Source: Chryseobacterium gleum (GTDB taxonomy: Bacteria; Bacteroidota; Bacteroidia; Flavobacteriales_C; GCA-002722245). Taken from it: a stretch of 15,389 bases of DNA. This document shows positions 14,798 through 15,389 of this stretch, piece by piece. Under the pieces are notes generated by a model. That model saw nothing but the letters and a program-made list of their open reading frames with translations, searched no databases and was not told the DNA's origin. Each line of letters starts with the position of its first letter. Position 1 is the first letter of the stretch. The stretch lies in contig CAMDPJ010000025.1 in the NCBI GenBank assembly GCA_945903925.1, positions 1 through 15,389 on the forward strand. The letters are read 5' to 3'. A program made the translations under genes and the position numbers.

Positions 14798-15389
14798 ATG
14801 TTAAATAAATGGTGTGTCTTATTGCTTATTATGATTTCGGCGCAGCTTCGTGCCGAGTTACTTACGCTGGAATGGAAAAAAGACAACATCTCTTCAAACT
14901 ATAACTTCAACAACGAAATCACTTTAGGGTCAGAAGGCAATATGCCCTTTTACGCCTATACCAAATGGTACGATAAAAAGTTAAAAGATTTCGATTATAC
15001 TATTCAAATTCTAGAAAGCGCTGAGCTAACAGCTCATGAATTGAAATACTTTAAAGAACTAAGTCCACTTGCACAGATAACAGAAAAAAAATCAATATCT
15101 GCTGCCAGAGAAAAAGGAGTAGCCAAGGTTTTTTTTAGCACCATCTTTAAGAACAACAACAATCAATGGATGAAAGTTCTTAAGGTAAATATTGAAATCA
15201 CAAAGGTGCTTTTCGAAGCAAGCACACCTGCATCGGCAAAAAAATACAAATCAGCCAATTCAAGTATTCTAGCATCAGGCAAATGGTACAAATTGTCGAT
15301 TAGCACTACTGGCTTATATAAAATAGACAAAAACTTTCTAAAAAACATGGGCGTTGAAGCGGCCGATATCAACCCCAAAAACATAAGAA
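14798..15389 (+). CDS. Second PorU-like protein, N-terminal fragment (cut by window end)
   Basis: The frame opens at ATG 14798 and is open at the window end after 197 codons. It has a signal peptide (MLNKWCVLLLIMISAQLRAE) and a beta-sandwich-like start (LLTLEWKKDNISSNYNF). At 157-176 it has ILASGKWYKLSISTTGLYKI, which aligns without gaps to LLAQGNWHKYAVINEGIYKI of the preceding PorU, then GVEAADINPKNIR. The latter resembles the conserved 'dpr.i+iyG.gG' approach of PorU proteins. It is therefore a paralogue of the upstream gene, about 26 bases downstream and probably co-transcribed. Outside this motif the two differ widely, so the duplication is old or the second copy came from elsewhere. Its opening resembles classical flavobacterial PorU at least as well as the first gene does. 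Whether it has a C25 catalytic domain cannot be seen. Confidence 0.75.
   Translation, partial: MLNKWCVLLLIMISAQLRAELLTLEWKKDNISSNYNFNNEITLGSEGNMPFYAYTKWYDKKLKDFDYTIQILESAELTAHELKYFKELSPLAQITEKKSISAAREKGVAKVFFSTIFKNNNNQWMKVLKVNIEITKVLFEASTPASAKKYKSANSSILASGKWYKLSISTTGLYKIDKNFLKNMGVEAADINPKNIR

Overview
The window looks like chromosome of a member of the Bacteroidota. The DNA is AT-rich. Two promoters fit the Bacteroidetes pattern (a TTG-type -33 element and TAnnTTTG at -7). The window also carries genes confined to that phylum: gldJ, a PorP/SprF-family gene and PorU-type proteases of the type IX secretion system (T9SS). I cannot resolve family or genus from the sequence.

Left part (1-2820). 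The minus strand carries the start of a secreted NosD-like beta-helix protein cut by the window edge, then a decayed scrap of pckA (PEP carboxykinase), then an M32 carboxypeptidase that overlaps an upstream DUF423 membrane-protein gene. A small plus-strand gene for a secreted, probably beta-barrel protein converges on pnp. The terminator of pnp lies inside its last codons.

Middle (2818-6930). This is a translation and RNA-decay block: rpsO and pnp on the minus strand, in the classic rpsO-pnp order, and rpsP on the plus strand. rpsO and rpsP diverge from a shared 311-base region with one well-formed promoter each. rpsP encodes an S16 with a long Ala/Glu-rich tail and ends in a strong hairpin terminator. 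The following ~540 bases hold a broken IS1182-type transposase (frameshift, internal deletion, several stops) that abuts the stop codon of murF.

Right part (6929-15389). This is a cell-envelope and T9SS locus. On the minus strand, a porP/sprF-type gene, gldJ and murF lie in series, with a strong terminator between gldJ and murF. Diverging from porP is a complete porU-type C25 protease (the T9SS sortase family), followed 26 bases later by the N-terminal third or less of a second, divergent PorU-like protein that runs off the window. PorP/SprF-family proteins and GldJ belong to the outer-membrane part of the T9SS and gliding apparatus. PorU removes the C-terminal signal from cargo and attaches cargo to the surface. 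The tandem PorU arrangement is the most unusual feature of the window.

Three findings are decay products or overlaps rather than ordinary genes: the pckA remnant, the IS1182 remnant, and a terminator doubling as coding sequence. I saw no CRISPR array, tRNA, rRNA or intact mobile element.
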